Source: Sphingobacteriales bacterium UTBCD1
GTDB lineage: Bacteria > Bacteroidota > Bacteroidia > Chitinophagales > Chitinophagaceae
Length of the DNA stretch: 64,000 nucleotides
Direction: 5' to 3'
NCBI GenBank assembly: GCA_002066995.1
Contig: MWTC01000041.1
Span: forward strand, 110,885 to 174,884
Shown here: piece after piece, positions 1 through 9,279 of the stretch
Layout: every line of letters starts with the position of its first letter
How positions within the stretch are numbered: the first letter of the stretch is position 1
Translations under genes and position numbers: made by a program
Notes under the pieces: generated by a model
Told to the model about the DNA's origin: nothing
Database searches by the model: none
Seen by the model: only the letters and a program-made list of their open reading frames with translations

Positions 1-1
1 A

Positions 2-3000
2 GGCGCTACCATACTTTTCCCGACAACAACTTTAGGAAAGGAATATTATTCCGTGAACTATAAAAATGTGTCAAATACTCCCAATGCTAATTGCTGGTTT
101 TATGTTGTAGCCTGTGATACCGGAACAACAACAGTTCAGATCACACCAAGCGCTCCCACTATTAATCATCCGGCAGGAGTTCCGTTTACTGTGAATATGA
201 CGCAGGGGCAGGTTTACAATGTAATGGGACAATTAACAAATAACACAAGTATGCCTTATACCGGTGTGGATCTGACTGGTTCTACTATCAAAAGTATAAG
301 CACAGGAACAGGTTCGTGCAAACGCATAGCTGTTTTTTCCGGCAGCGGCAGAATCAGTATCACCTGCAATAATGCAGCATCCTCTTCAGACAATTACATG
401 GTACAGGCATTCCCGAAATCAGTATGGGGCAAATTTTATCTTACTTCTCCGACCGGAGGTGTAATGTTCAATAATATTTTCCGTATTTGCGTAGCAGATC
501 CAACTACAGCCGTGTCGGTAAATGGTGCGCCCATAGCGGTGGCACTGCAAAACAATTTTTATTATGAATTGCCGGTTACAGCATCTCCTCAGTTAATACA
601 ATCCGATAAACCTATTTTGGTTGTTCAATACATTACTTCGCAGGGTGCATGCGGTAATGGTGCTCAACCGGGAGACCCGGAAGTAATCTATTTAAGCCCT
701 GTTGAGCAAAATATCAGCAAAGTAATTTGGAATGCCACAAAGAACTTCCAGATTCTACAAAACTATATTAATGTCATCATTCCCAATAAAGGCACAGCTA
801 TCAGTTCTATTACATTGGATGGACTCCCTGTTCCTGCATCTTCTTTTTACATTCATCCACAGGCGCCGGGATATTCCTATGCTACTCTTCCTGTTTCCAC
901 GGGGCAACACATCATTTCTTCAGATTCCGGGTTTAATGCAATTGCTTACGGTTTCGGAAATGCTGAATCATATGGATATAATGCCGGCACTAATGTGAAA
1001 GACCTTTACCAGTTTGTATCAATCGCTAATGAATATGCTACCGTATCTTATCCTGCCACATGTAAAGGAGCTCCTTTCCATCTCTCAATGACCTTTCCAT
1101 ACCAGCCTCTTCAGATTCGATGGGATTTTGGCGGTTTGTTCCCAAATGACACCATCAGCAGCCCGGTTTATGATTCTACATGGATTATTAACGGTAAGCA
1201 ACTTTATCTGTATAAATTAACATCCCCATTTACAATAATCAAATCCGGAACCTATCCCATTAAAGTATTTGCACAAAATCCAACCCCTGAAGGATGCAGT
1301 GGTGACCAGGAAATAGACTATGATCTGCAGGTCTATGATCCACCAAAAGCAGATTTCAATTTTACCACTAACGGATGTGCTACAGATTCGGTTTTCTTAA
1401 AAGATGCTTCCAGTCTTAACGGGAGAACTGCAATCCGATGGAACTGGGATTTCGGCGATTCAGGGAAGGACAGTGTAAAAAATACCCGGCATAAATATCT
1501 TTTACAAGGAACATACAATATTAAATATTCTGTAATTACCGATGTAGGCTGCATCTCCGATACAGCTTCTAAAATTCTAACTATAACTGATCCGCCGGTT
1601 GCTAAATTCAGTGTGATAGCTCCTAATTGTGTAGGTAAACCCATAACATTTAATGACAATTCATCTCCTAATCCCGGTGGCACCATTGTCAAATGGTATT
1701 GGAATTTTGGCGATGGCTCCCCCCAGGTTATCACTACCAATAATACTGCGCTAACTCATACCTATCTGGGAACTGGTTCCTTTAATGCCACATTGAAAGT
1801 AGAGACTACCATCGGTTGCCAAAGTTCAACTTTCGTATACCCGGTAACTATTAGCCCAAACCCGGTAGCCAACTTCAGTTTCCCTAACATTTGTTTACCT
1901 GTGGGTGCAGCGCAGTTCACCGATCAGTCAACAATAAGTGATGGGACACAGGGATTATTCAGCTACTCCTGGAATTTTGGTGATGCCAGTCCCAATTCAA
2001 CAATAAAAGATCCTTTACATAATTATTCCGGTGCCGGCCCTTATAATGTTACATTAACAGTGACGTCCAATAATGGATGCATCACCGATACATCCCGTGC
2101 AGTGAACACAATTTTTCCGGAGCCAATAGCTGCATTCAATGCTCCTTCAGAGATTTGTTTTGGCGCTGCTTTAAATTTCAGCGACCTGAGTACCGTAAGC
2201 GGCGGCACTGTTTCTCAATGGAGTTGGGATTTCGGGGATGGAACCAGTTCTTCTTCTCAAAACCCGGTAAAAAATTATTCATCTCCCGGTACATACACCA
2301 TAAAACTTTCTGTAACATCAGCTATAGGATGCCCGACAGTAAATAATTTCTCCGTAAAAAACATTATCATTGACCCATTGCCAACTGTGAACTTTAATTT
2401 TTCATCCACCACATGTGAAAACAGCATTGTTACGATCACCGATGCTTCTATTGCCAATGCAGGAAATTTAAATCAATGGAACTGGAACTATGGAGATGGG
2501 ACTAATGCAGTCCTGAATTCAGGTAATCCGTTCGATCATTTGTATAATGCTTCCGGAATATACAATGTTAGTTTGCAGGTGCAGACAGATAAAGGTTGCA
2601 CAGGCAATGCAGTAACCAAACAACTTATTATTCATCCAAAACCCAAAGCCGGATTTATATCGCCGCAGGTATGCCTGAATGATCCTGCAGCGCCATTTAC
2701 TGATACCAGCCATGTTGCCCCCGGATCAATAACAGGATGGAACTGGAACTTTGGCGATGGAGGCAATTCTGCTTTGCAGAATCCAAATCATACTTATCCG
2801 GCTACAGGCACTTATACCGGAACATTAATTGTGACTTCAGACCAGGGTTGCAAGGACACCGTCGCACAATCTTTCACAGTAAACGGATCTCTGCCGGCAG
2901 CCTCTTTTACTGTTCAGAATCCGGCTAATCTTTGCAGCAACCAGGTCGTGAATCTCACTGATGCTTCTTCTGTAAACTTTGGCAGCCTGGTCAGGTTGGA

Positions 3001-3937
3001 AATTTATTGGGATTATGGTAATGACCCGACGATCAAAACCACAGATAATAGCCCTGTAAATGGTAAAATTTATTCACATACCTATCCTGAATTCTACAGT
3101 CCTTCAACAAAGACTTTTACTATTCAATATGTAGCTTATTCGGGGATTACCTGTGTCAGTACCGTCACCCAAACGGTTACTTTGTCTGCTACGCCTGAAT
3201 TAAAATTTGATTCGCTCCGTGAAGTTTGTTCCAATGGCCCTGCCTTTCAAATCTCGCAAGTACATTTAATAAACAGCCTCCCGGGTTCAGGAACGTTCAG
3301 CGGGCCAGGTACGTCTCCTTCCGGAATCTTTAATCCCGGTACATCCGGTGCAGGAGTACAAACTATCCGGTACACTTATTCCGGTACAAACGGGTGCAGC
3401 AATTATATTGAACAAATGATCCGGGTTAATCCAACACCGGTTGCAAATGCCGGCCCCGATAAAGTTGTATTAGAAGGAGGCTTCGTTACACTCACCCCTG
3501 CAGTATACCAGGGGATAGCGGTAGCTTATTCCTGGACACCTGCAACCGGGTTGAACAATCCTAACATTTCAAATCCGGCTGCTTCACCAACAGAAGATAT
3601 TACTTATACATTAACTGTCACTTCGGATAAAGGCTGTACAACCAGCGACCAGGTTTATGTAGAAGTTTTAAAGAAACCCAGCATCCCGAATATTTTCAGT
3701 CCCAATGGCGATGGAATACATGACCTGTGGGTAATTCAATATTTAAGCAGCTATCCCGGATGCACTGTGGATATATACAACCGTTATGGCCAGTTGATTT
3801 TTCATTCTGTCGGATATAATACTCCGTGGGATGGAACGGTAAATGGCAAACCCGTTCCGGTAGGAACTTATTACTATATTGTTGATCCCAAAAACGGTCG
3901 CAGCAAGATGAGTGGTTATGTAGATGTAATACGGTAA
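2..3937 (+). CDS. PKD-repeat surface protein with type IX secretion C-terminal domain (5' partial)
   Basis: The frame is open from the first bases of the window, so the gene starts upstream; the GTG at 53 is not a convincing start. About 1,310 residues are visible. The N-terminal 340 or so resemble the IgGFc-binding-protein-like domain common in Bacteroidota surface proteins. Then come PKD repeats: six clear W-x-W-(D/N)-(F/Y)-G-D copies (for example WNWDFGDSG, WSWDFGDGT) and two degenerate ones, followed by two Ig-like segments. The last 84 residues, from IPNIFSPNGDG to the end, match the gliding-motility-associated C-terminal domain (type B CTD), which directs export by the type IX system. 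A PorP/SprF gene follows after one base, the usual partner of type B cargo. The inferred role is a large secreted or surface adhesin; its ligand cannot be read from the sequence. Confidence 0.88.
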   Translation, partial: GATILFPTTTLGKEYYSVNYKNVSNTPNANCWFYVVACDTGTTTVQITPSAPTINHPAGVPFTVNMTQGQVYNVMGQLTNNTSMPYTGVDLTGSTIKSISTGTGSCKRIAVFSGSGRISITCNNAASSSDNYMVQAFPKSVWGKFYLTSPTGGVMFNNIFRICVADPTTAVSVNGAPIAVALQNNFYYELPVTASPQLIQSDKPILVVQYITSQGACGNGAQPGDPEVIYLSPVEQNISKVIWNATKNFQILQNYINVIIPNKGTAISSITLDGLPVPASSFYIHPQAPGYSYATLPVSTGQHIISSDSGFNAIAYGFGNAESYGYNAGTNVKDLYQFVSIANEYATVSYPATCKGAPFHLSMTFPYQPLQIRWDFGGLFPNDTISSPVYDSTWIINGKQLYLYKLTSPFTIIKSGTYPIKVFAQNPTPEGCSGDQEIDYDLQVYDPPKADFNFTTNGCATDSVFLKDASSLNGRTAIRWNWDFGDSGKDSVKNTRHKYLLQGTYNIKYSVITDVGCISDTASKILTITDPPVAKFSVIAPNCVGKPITFNDNSSPNPGGTIVKWYWNFGDGSPQVITTNNTALTHTYLGTGSFNATLKVETTIGCQSSTFVYPVTISPNPVANFSFPNICLPVGAAQFTDQSTISDGTQGLFSYSWNFGDASPNSTIKDPLHNYSGAGPYNVTLTVTSNNGCITDTSRAVNTIFPEPIAAFNAPSEICFGAALNFSDLSTVSGGTVSQWSWDFGDGTSSSSQNPVKNYSSPGTYTIKLSVTSAIGCPTVNNFSVKNIIIDPLPTVNFNFSSTTCENSIVTITDASIANAGNLNQWNWNYGDGTNAVLNSGNPFDHLYNASGIYNVSLQVQTDKGCTGNAVTKQLIIHPKPKAGFISPQVCLNDPAAPFTDTSHVAPGSITGWNWNFGDGGNSALQNPNHTYPATGTYTGTLIVTSDQGCKDTVAQSFTVNGSLPAASFTVQNPANLCSNQVVNLTDASSVNFGSLVRLEIYWDYGNDPTIKTTDNSPVNGKIYSHTYPEFYSPSTKTFTIQYVAYSGITCVSTVTQTVTLSATPELKFDSLREVCSNGPAFQISQVHLINSLPGSGTFSGPGTSPSGIFNPGTSGAGVQTIRYTYSGTNGCSNYIEQMIRVNPTPVANAGPDKVVLEGGFVTLTPAVYQGIAVAYSWTPATGLNNPNISNPAASPTEDITYTLTVTSDKGCTTSDQVYVEVLKKPSIPNIFSPNGDGIHDLWVIQYLSSYPGCTVDIYNRYGQLIFHSVGYNTPWDGTVNGKPVPVGTYYYIVDPKNGRSKMSGYVDVIR

Positions 3938-3938
3938 A

Positions 3939-4976
3939 ATGAAAAGAAGCACACTGATATTATCCCTTGTGTTAATTGCATTATGTGCAACAGCCCAACA
4001 ACGGCCTCAATATACCCAGTATATACTCAATAATTACATTCTCAATCCTGCTTTGAGTGGCATAGAGAACTATACAGATCTTAAGATCAGCGGAAGAGAT
4101 CAATGGGTAGGGTTAAATGGAGCGCCTAAAACAGCGTACCTGACCATACAAGGGCCACTTGGAAAAAAAGATTACCGCACTACTGCCACTTCTTTTGATA
4201 TTCCCGGAGAAAATCCACGAGGCAAAGCGTATTGGGAAAATTACACCGCTGCAGAGCCACATCATGGTATTGGCCTTATTGTGGTTAATGACCGCACAGG
4301 CAGTTTTAACCGTTTCAGCGCTGGCGGAACTTATGCTTATCACATAGGTTTAAATCCGACTACCAACCTTGCAGCGGGATTTTCAGCAGGAATTACAGTG
4401 GTCAGTATAGATAAATCTAAAAACGATTTTGGAAATGGTGACCCGGTAGATCCGGCAACAGGTTCAGCCCTGAACGGAGAATTGAATAAGGTCCGCCCGG
4501 ATATTGGTGCCGGGCTCTGGCTGTATTCACGTGATTATTTTATTGGATTGTCGGCACAACAAATAGTTCCTCAGAAATTAGCCTTCGTTGATGATGCTGC
4601 AATCATAACAAAAGGCAGGTTGATCCCCCATACATTTTTAACAGCCGGTTACCGGTTTTTATTGAATGATGATATCAATGCGATTCCATCCGTTATGCTC
4701 AAATATATCAGGGGTTCTTCAAAGAATGATTTCCAGGTTGAGACAAACCTGAAGCTTCAATACCGTGATATTTTCTGGGCAGGAGGAAGCTACCGTTACC
4801 AGGATGGCTATGCAGCAATGCTTGGGATAAATGTTGGCAACACATTTAATGTTGGCTATGCATACGATTTTACTCAAACGGCTTTAAGAACTGTAAGCCG
4901 CGGCACACATGAGATCGTACTGGGGTTCCTGATCGGGAACAAATACAGTGAAAAATGCCCGAGATGTAACTGGTAA
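3939..4976 (+). CDS. PorP/SprF family type IX secretion membrane protein
   Basis: The 345-residue protein begins with a signal peptide ending in an ALCATAQQ-type cleavage region, then the family's typical opening QYTQYILNNYILNPALSG, followed by alternating beta-strand-like segments rich in Gly and aromatic residues, consistent with an outer-membrane barrel. Members of this family sit next to type B CTD cargo genes and are needed to secrete or attach that cargo (known for SprF and SprB in Flavobacterium). The start ATG lies one base after the stop of the PKD gene, so the two are almost certainly co-transcribed. It is one of many paralogues expected per genome, so the general SprF gene symbol is not assigned. 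Confidence 0.9.
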   Translation: MKRSTLILSLVLIALCATAQQRPQYTQYILNNYILNPALSGIENYTDLKISGRDQWVGLNGAPKTAYLTIQGPLGKKDYRTTATSFDIPGENPRGKAYWENYTAAEPHHGIGLIVVNDRTGSFNRFSAGGTYAYHIGLNPTTNLAAGFSAGITVVSIDKSKNDFGNGDPVDPATGSALNGELNKVRPDIGAGLWLYSRDYFIGLSAQQIVPQKLAFVDDAAIITKGRLIPHTFLTAGYRFLLNDDINAIPSVMLKYIRGSSKNDFQVETNLKLQYRDIFWAGGSYRYQDGYAAMLGINVGNTFNVGYAYDFTQTALRTVSRGTHEIVLGFLIGNKYSEKCPRCNW

Positions 4977-4997
4977 ACCGGGTACTGCTTTAAAGGA

Positions 4998-6725
4998 TCA
5001 GAGCTGAATAATCTTTTTATCCCGGATAGCTTTTATTCTCTTCAGCAAATTCTGAACTTCGGCACTGTGTTCTTCAAGTATTTTGACCGTGATATCACTG
5101 TCAGGTATTGCTTTTAGGTTTGCTTCAGCCAACTGATTCTGCAAATATTCAAGATTCACCGCCACATCGGAATAAATTTTCTGAAGACTGTCAAGCTTTA
5201 AATTAAAAACGGCCCTGTCCAGGCGATCATTGATATGTTCCCAATCTATCTGGTCATAAGCTGAACTGAGCCTGTCTTTCCATTTTGAAAAATCCAGGCT
5301 GGAAAACTCTTTTATATAAGCTTTCTTTAACTGGTCCTTTTCTTCTGAAGTTAATGCATCAGCTATCTTTTTCTCCAGAACTTTCCACTGATTATCCTGT
5401 AAAATTTCTTTCGACTTTGCCAGCGCTTCATCTATTTGCGCCAATTGATATGATTTTAACTCCGGAGTATTTGCCGTTACATAATTTACATTGTACAAGG
5501 AAGGAATTAACTGCCCTGTTTTGCCCGGGTGAGCCGGGTAATTAGCTGTTTCATTTCCCGCCAGTCTATCTCCTTTTACTGCCTGATACTTTTTCTTCTT
5601 TATTTCAACTGGTTCATTGTTTTGTTTGCTATCAGGTTTATAATTCATACTGATTTCGGCAATACCTTTCTGAACTTCTGAATTTTTTTCGGGGTATAAA
5701 AAGTCAGAAGCTGCTATCGTTTTGCCCGGCTGAACAGGTGATGAATGTTTTGCAAAAATCAATAAGACATTCAGAACAACGATACACAGAAAACCAGACA
5801 TTAATCCTGCCAGCCTGTTGAGTGAAAAATTGGTTTTTTGATGGATACCAAGTATGACTTCAATCCTTTGCATCAGGTCGCTTTTTCTTCCTGAAGCGGC
5901 AATTGCCAGCGGCCTGGTCGCATGATTTGTTTTTTCTAAAATGAGCAGGGCAGAAGCATATTCATGAGTATCATATTGAAATTGGACCACTGTTTCATCG
6001 CAACTTTTTTCTCTTTCCCGCTCAATCGTTTTTACAAACAATTTTACAAACGGATTGAAATAAAGAATGGTCTGAATAAAATTTATTACCAGGTTTACCA
6101 GGTAATCATACCGCCGGATATGTGAAAGCTCATGAAGCAATACAGCTTCCATTTGTTGCGGAGTCAGGTGGTTCATTGCCGCCAGCGGAACTAATATAAC
6201 CGGCTTGAAAAAGCCTACAGTCACCGGCGAACTGATATTATCCGATATCCATATCTGAACAGGCCTTCTTACACCCATCCACCCGGCAACTTTAGTGATA
6301 AAGATCCTCCAATCCACCTCAATCTTTTTCAATCCTTTTGTACGGATGATCTGTACAAAACGGTAATTCCTGAAAAACCTGATCAGAGGAAAGATCAATA
6401 GAATAAAATACAAAACAGAAGTAACAGGCAATGCATTGTGCAACCAGTTATAAATGCTCTCATCCGGGTAAAGGACTGTAACGGCCGGCGTTATTATAGT
6501 ACCCCAGTAAGTCTTTGTAAAAATAGAAACAAATGTAATGATGAACCATGCAAATCCTGATAACAGGAACAATGATGCCAACAGTGTTTTATGTGAAGAT
6601 CTCTCAATTTTAAAAAGAATAAGTATTCCCGGAAACAGGATCCACAGCAGTGCCATTTGCCACAGGCTGTTTACAATAGCCCAACCCAATGCTTGCAACA
6701 GATCCGATTGGCTGAGTGCAGTCAT
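4998..6725 (-). CDS. BlaR1-like M56 family metallopeptidase
   Basis: This is a 575-residue membrane protease. Hydrophobic segments lie near residues 10-38, 48-70, 100-118 and 308-330. The zinc motif HELSH is at residues 198-202, and the EREKSCDE segment near 237-244 supplies the probable third ligand, both typical of M56/BlaR1. The C-terminal 240 residues are charged, probably helical or coiled-coil, and do not look like a penicillin-binding sensor domain. In BlaR1/MecR1 systems the protease inactivates a BlaI/MecI repressor after sensing a signal. Here the repressor gene lies immediately upstream with two bases between them, so the pair is an operon. The signal is unknown; beta-lactam sensing is not supported by the domain content. 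Confidence 0.88.
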   Translation of the reverse strand: MTALSQSDLLQALGWAIVNSLWQMALLWILFPGILILFKIERSSHKTLLASLFLLSGFAWFIITFVSIFTKTYWGTIITPAVTVLYPDESIYNWLHNALPVTSVLYFILLIFPLIRFFRNYRFVQIIRTKGLKKIEVDWRIFITKVAGWMGVRRPVQIWISDNISSPVTVGFFKPVILVPLAAMNHLTPQQMEAVLLHELSHIRRYDYLVNLVINFIQTILYFNPFVKLFVKTIEREREKSCDETVVQFQYDTHEYASALLILEKTNHATRPLAIAASGRKSDLMQRIEVILGIHQKTNFSLNRLAGLMSGFLCIVVLNVLLIFAKHSSPVQPGKTIAASDFLYPEKNSEVQKGIAEISMNYKPDSKQNNEPVEIKKKKYQAVKGDRLAGNETANYPAHPGKTGQLIPSLYNVNYVTANTPELKSYQLAQIDEALAKSKEILQDNQWKVLEKKIADALTSEEKDQLKKAYIKEFSSLDFSKWKDRLSSAYDQIDWEHINDRLDRAVFNLKLDSLQKIYSDVAVNLEYLQNQLAEANLKAIPDSDITVKILEEHSAEVQNLLKRIKAIRDKKIIQL

Positions 6726-6727
6726 AC

Positions 6728-7117
6728 CTACTGTTTTTTAAGATTGTCGAGTAACGCCTGTATTTTTTCAATTTCTTCAGGGCTGGTCTTGTGATGATCA
6801 TCACCCAATGCCTGTATTACTAATTGAGTAGGGGAGCCCCCGAATAGATTGTCGATCATTCTGTTCAGCAAATGACGCTGGGTCTTCTCTTTATTTACCG
6901 ATGCCTGGTAAATATGAGTACGCATCGAATCGTCTCTTTTCACCAAACCTTTTTCATGCATGATCTGCATCAGCTTAAGTGTGGTTGTGTAACCTGCATC
7001 TTTTGTTTTTGATAATTCTTCATGGACCTCACGTACCGTAGCCAATCCTTTTGTCCATAATACCTGCAAGATTTCAAGCTCACTGTCTGTAGGCTTGATA
7101 GTCTTTGTATATGCCAT
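6728..7117 (-). CDS. BlaI/MecI/CopY family transcriptional repressor
   Basis: The 129-residue protein fits the family in length. The N-terminal winged helix starts with LTDSELEILQVLW-like sequence (PTDSELEILQVLWTKG), followed by VREVHEEL and a recognition region with YTTTLKLMQIMHEKGLV. The C-terminal third is a dimerisation helix pair. It is first in an operon with the M56 protease and probably represses that operon. A dyad overlaps the -7-like sequence upstream of its start (7146-7168). BlaI repressors bind as dimers to such dyads, so autoregulation is likely. Confidence 0.92.
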   Translation of the reverse strand: MAYTKTIKPTDSELEILQVLWTKGLATVREVHEELSKTKDAGYTTTLKLMQIMHEKGLVKRDDSMRTHIYQASVNKEKTQRHLLNRMIDNLFGGSPTQLVIQALGDDHHKTSPEEIEKIQALLDNLKKQ

Positions 7118-7145
7118 ATTATTACTATTTAGGAGTTTAGTTGCC

Positions 7146-7168
7146 CGAATATACGACCATTTTCGTAT
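7146..7168 (-). promoter_or_regulatory. Candidate BlaI operator overlapping the -7 region of the blaI-M56 operon
   Basis: Reading the minus strand, a -7-like TATATTCG (7146-7153; one mismatch to TAnnTTTG) overlaps one arm of an inverted repeat: ATACGA at 7151-7156 and TCGTAT at 7163-7168, with six bases between. A second inverted repeat, CATACT (7253-7258) and AGTATG (7264-7269), lies between this operon and the divergent hydroxylase gene. Repressor binding here is inferred. Confidence 0.45.
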
Positions 7169-7382
7169 GAAATTAAAAAATTAACCGGATTTAATTTTTA
7201 TTAACAAAAATTAACAATGAACAGGACAGTGAATCCACCTATACGTTATCACCATACTCCACAAGTATGAAATTGCATTTTCATTCAGCTCAAAAATAAT
7301 TATCAATCACCGGATGAATAATTCAAAAATTACCTGATCAAAATCATTGTTTGATACTTTTTACATATTTTATCTTGCTGGT

Positions 7383-8045
7383 ATGGGGTTTGAAAAAATT
7401 TATAACAAAGGGCAGGCACGTCTTTTTAAAAGCAGTGCATTAGAATTCCTTACCAAAGCTCATCCTCTTGTAATATGGGGGATGTATGTACCGGTAATAG
7501 TATGGATGATATGGTACAGCAATACCCGGATGGATCAGTCGGCGCTGAAAATATTAATACTGTTTATTGCCGGAATGTTTTTCTGGAGCCTGTTTGAATA
7601 TTTTGCTCACCGGTTTATTTTTCATTTTGAAACGAAGAACAAGACCGGCCAAAGGCTGGTGTATATTTTTCATGGCTGCCATCATGAGTATCCACGTGAC
7701 ACTACAAGATTATTTATGCCTCCAATTCCCAGCATCCTTATATCAGGCACCGTATTCGGATTGATGTATTTTGCTATGAGGTATAATGCATTTATGTTTT
7801 TCCCCGGTTTTATGCTTGGATACCTCCTTTATGGGACAATTCATTATGCCATTCATGCCGGGAATCCTCCCTTTAAATGGATGAAACCTCACTGGCGCAA
7901 CCATCATCTGCACCATTACAAAAATGAACACCTTGGATTTGGCGTCAGCTCCACTTTATGGGACCATGTATTTGGCACCATGTTCGACCTGAAAAAAGAA
8001 AAAGAAGATAAAGAGAAGGAAAAGGAATTGATGTACGGAAAGTGA
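7383..8045 (+). CDS. Fatty acid hydroxylase / sterol desaturase superfamily protein
   Basis: A membrane di-iron oxygenase of the FA2H-like group. From the ATG at 7383 it has 220 residues; an in-frame TTG at 7347 would add 12 residues but has weaker support, because a TATCTTGC sequence (7371-7378, resembling a -7 box) sits four bases before the ATG. Histidine clusters that would bind iron are visible: HRFIFHF, FHGCHHEYPRD, HYAIHAG and WRNHHLHHYKNEH. Several hydrophobic segments surround them. Relatives hydroxylate fatty acyl chains of sphingolipids or other lipids in the membrane; many Bacteroidota make sphingolipids, so a lipid 2-hydroxylase role is plausible but the substrate is not determined. 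The C-terminal tail is highly charged (K/E-rich). Confidence 0.85.
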   Translation: MGFEKIYNKGQARLFKSSALEFLTKAHPLVIWGMYVPVIVWMIWYSNTRMDQSALKILILFIAGMFFWSLFEYFAHRFIFHFETKNKTGQRLVYIFHGCHHEYPRDTTRLFMPPIPSILISGTVFGLMYFAMRYNAFMFFPGFMLGYLLYGTIHYAIHAGNPPFKWMKPHWRNHHLHHYKNEHLGFGVSSTLWDHVFGTMFDLKKEKEDKEKEKELMYGK

Positions 8046-8098
8046 TCAATGATTTTCTGCCTGCATTTCACAAGCCTGAATTATTTTCAGAAAGATCA

Positions 8099-8650
8099 TT
8101 ATTCATTATCAGTGATAGCTTTCTTATTTCTGTTACATTTTATTCTGTAAGAAAGAAATACGGATACTAATACCGGGATCCCAAGATAACTGATCTCTTT
8201 GATGCCGGTAAAACGAGCCAATGCAAAGCTTATGATCCCTCCGGCAACTGCGCCTCCGGCGGCACATAAAATATAACCTAAACCGCTTTTTCTGGCTTTT
8301 TTCAATTCCCGCCTGTTCTCTTCTTTGAAATCAATATTATTGATCAGGAAGCGCCTGTAGTTTTCAATGAATTTGTTCCAGGTGTTTTCCTCTTCCGTTG
8401 TGTTCATTTGCCCATTTGAGTCAATGGTGAAATCTGCGCTCACCTCGTACCCTTGAAATGTTACAATGATTTCCGAATCCCATTTCAACGGATCCAAAGT
8501 CCAGGAGCTGAGCAATGATGCACGATGGGAGAACTTCAGGAAACCTTCTTTCTTTTCTTTCAGGTCAAAACCTGATTGAAGAAAATATTCTTCCGTTTTT
8601 TCTTCAATATCTTTATTGACGGACGATTTAAAAATTATGTTTTTGATCAT
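8099..8650 (-). CDS. Hypothetical protein with C-terminal membrane hairpin
   Basis: I do not recognise a family. The chosen ATG at 8650 gives 183 residues (MIKNIIFKSSVNKDIEEK); an in-frame ATG at 8695 would add 15 residues without any feature. The first 110 or so residues are soluble and mixed alpha/beta (an EEYFLQSGFDLKE segment, then beta-like stretches). The last 60 residues hold two hydrophobic segments (around GYILCAAGGAVAGGIISFAL and ISYLGIPVLVSVFLSY), ending in a basic, cytoplasmic-looking tail. It sits between the hydroxylase and ndk, converging with the former. Confidence 0.6.
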   Translation of the reverse strand: MIKNIIFKSSVNKDIEEKTEEYFLQSGFDLKEKKEGFLKFSHRASLLSSWTLDPLKWDSEIIVTFQGYEVSADFTIDSNGQMNTTEEENTWNKFIENYRRFLINNIDFKEENRRELKKARKSGLGYILCAAGGAVAGGIISFALARFTGIKEISYLGIPVLVSVFLSYRIKCNRNKKAITDNE

Positions 8651-8731
8651 CACAAAACAGGATAAACTGTAATGAATACCCGGTATAGATTTCAAAATAA
8701 TAAAGATTAATAAAAAACGGGAGACAATCTT

Positions 8732-9148
8732 TTAAAAGCGTTCTTTCTCAGTGAAGAAGAAATCACTTTCGATCTTTGCATTTGCATCGCTGTCGCTGCC
8801 GTGAACGGCATTTTCCCCAACAGAATCTGCATAAAGTTTTCGTATTGTACCCTCTGCTGCTTTTGCTGGATCTGTGGCGCCTATCAGGTTCCTGAATTCA
8901 TCCACTGCATTTTTTTTAGTCAAAATTGCCGCAACGATTGGCCCACTGCTCATGAAGCTGACCAGTTCTTGATAAAAAGGGCGTTCTTTATGAATTGCAT
9001 AAAATTCTCCGGCTTTTTCCGTGGTCAGCCTGGTGAGTTTCATAGCGGATATATGAAAACCTGCTTTGATGATATGATCCAAAATTGCCCCGGTATATCC
9101 TTTTTTGACCGCATCGGGTTTGATCATGGTAAATGTCTGATTGCTCAT
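8732..9148 (-). CDS. ndk: Nucleoside diphosphate kinase
   Basis: The 138-residue protein matches the family throughout: it opens [16 protein letters not shown], has the [18 protein letters not shown] segment, and carries the catalytic histidine in NAVHGSDS, which is phosphorylated during transfer of the gamma-phosphate from ATP to NDPs. It acts in the cytoplasm as a hexamer or tetramer in nucleotide balance. A perfect TAnnTTTG -7 element lies 26 bases upstream on the same strand. It is divergent from the DHH phosphoesterase gene. Confidence 0.97.
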   Translation of the reverse strand: MSNQTFTMIKPDAVKKGYTGAILDHIIKAGFHISAMKLTRLTTEKAGEFYAIHKERPFYQELVSFMSSGPIVAAILTKKNAVDEFRNLIGATDPAKAAEGTIRKLYADSVGENAVHGSDSDANAKIESDFFFTEKERF

Positions 9149-9174
9149 AGTTTCACTTCACTTTTTTAGCGCCG

Positions 9175-9182
9175 CAAAAGTA
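9175..9182 (-). promoter_or_regulatory. -7 promoter element (TACTTTTG) of ndk
   Basis: On the minus strand the sequence is TACTTTTG, an exact match to the Bacteroidota -7 consensus TAnnTTTG, 26 bases before the ndk ATG. No good TTTG is seen at the -33 position, so the call rests on the -7 box alone. Confidence 0.5.
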
Positions 9183-9279
9183 AGCGAATCTCACGGCTTT
9201 TAAGATATTTTTCAGAAAGTATATACTGCGGCCAGGAAGCCTTAACAAAGAAGTCTTTCCTTACCTTCGCAACCATTTT

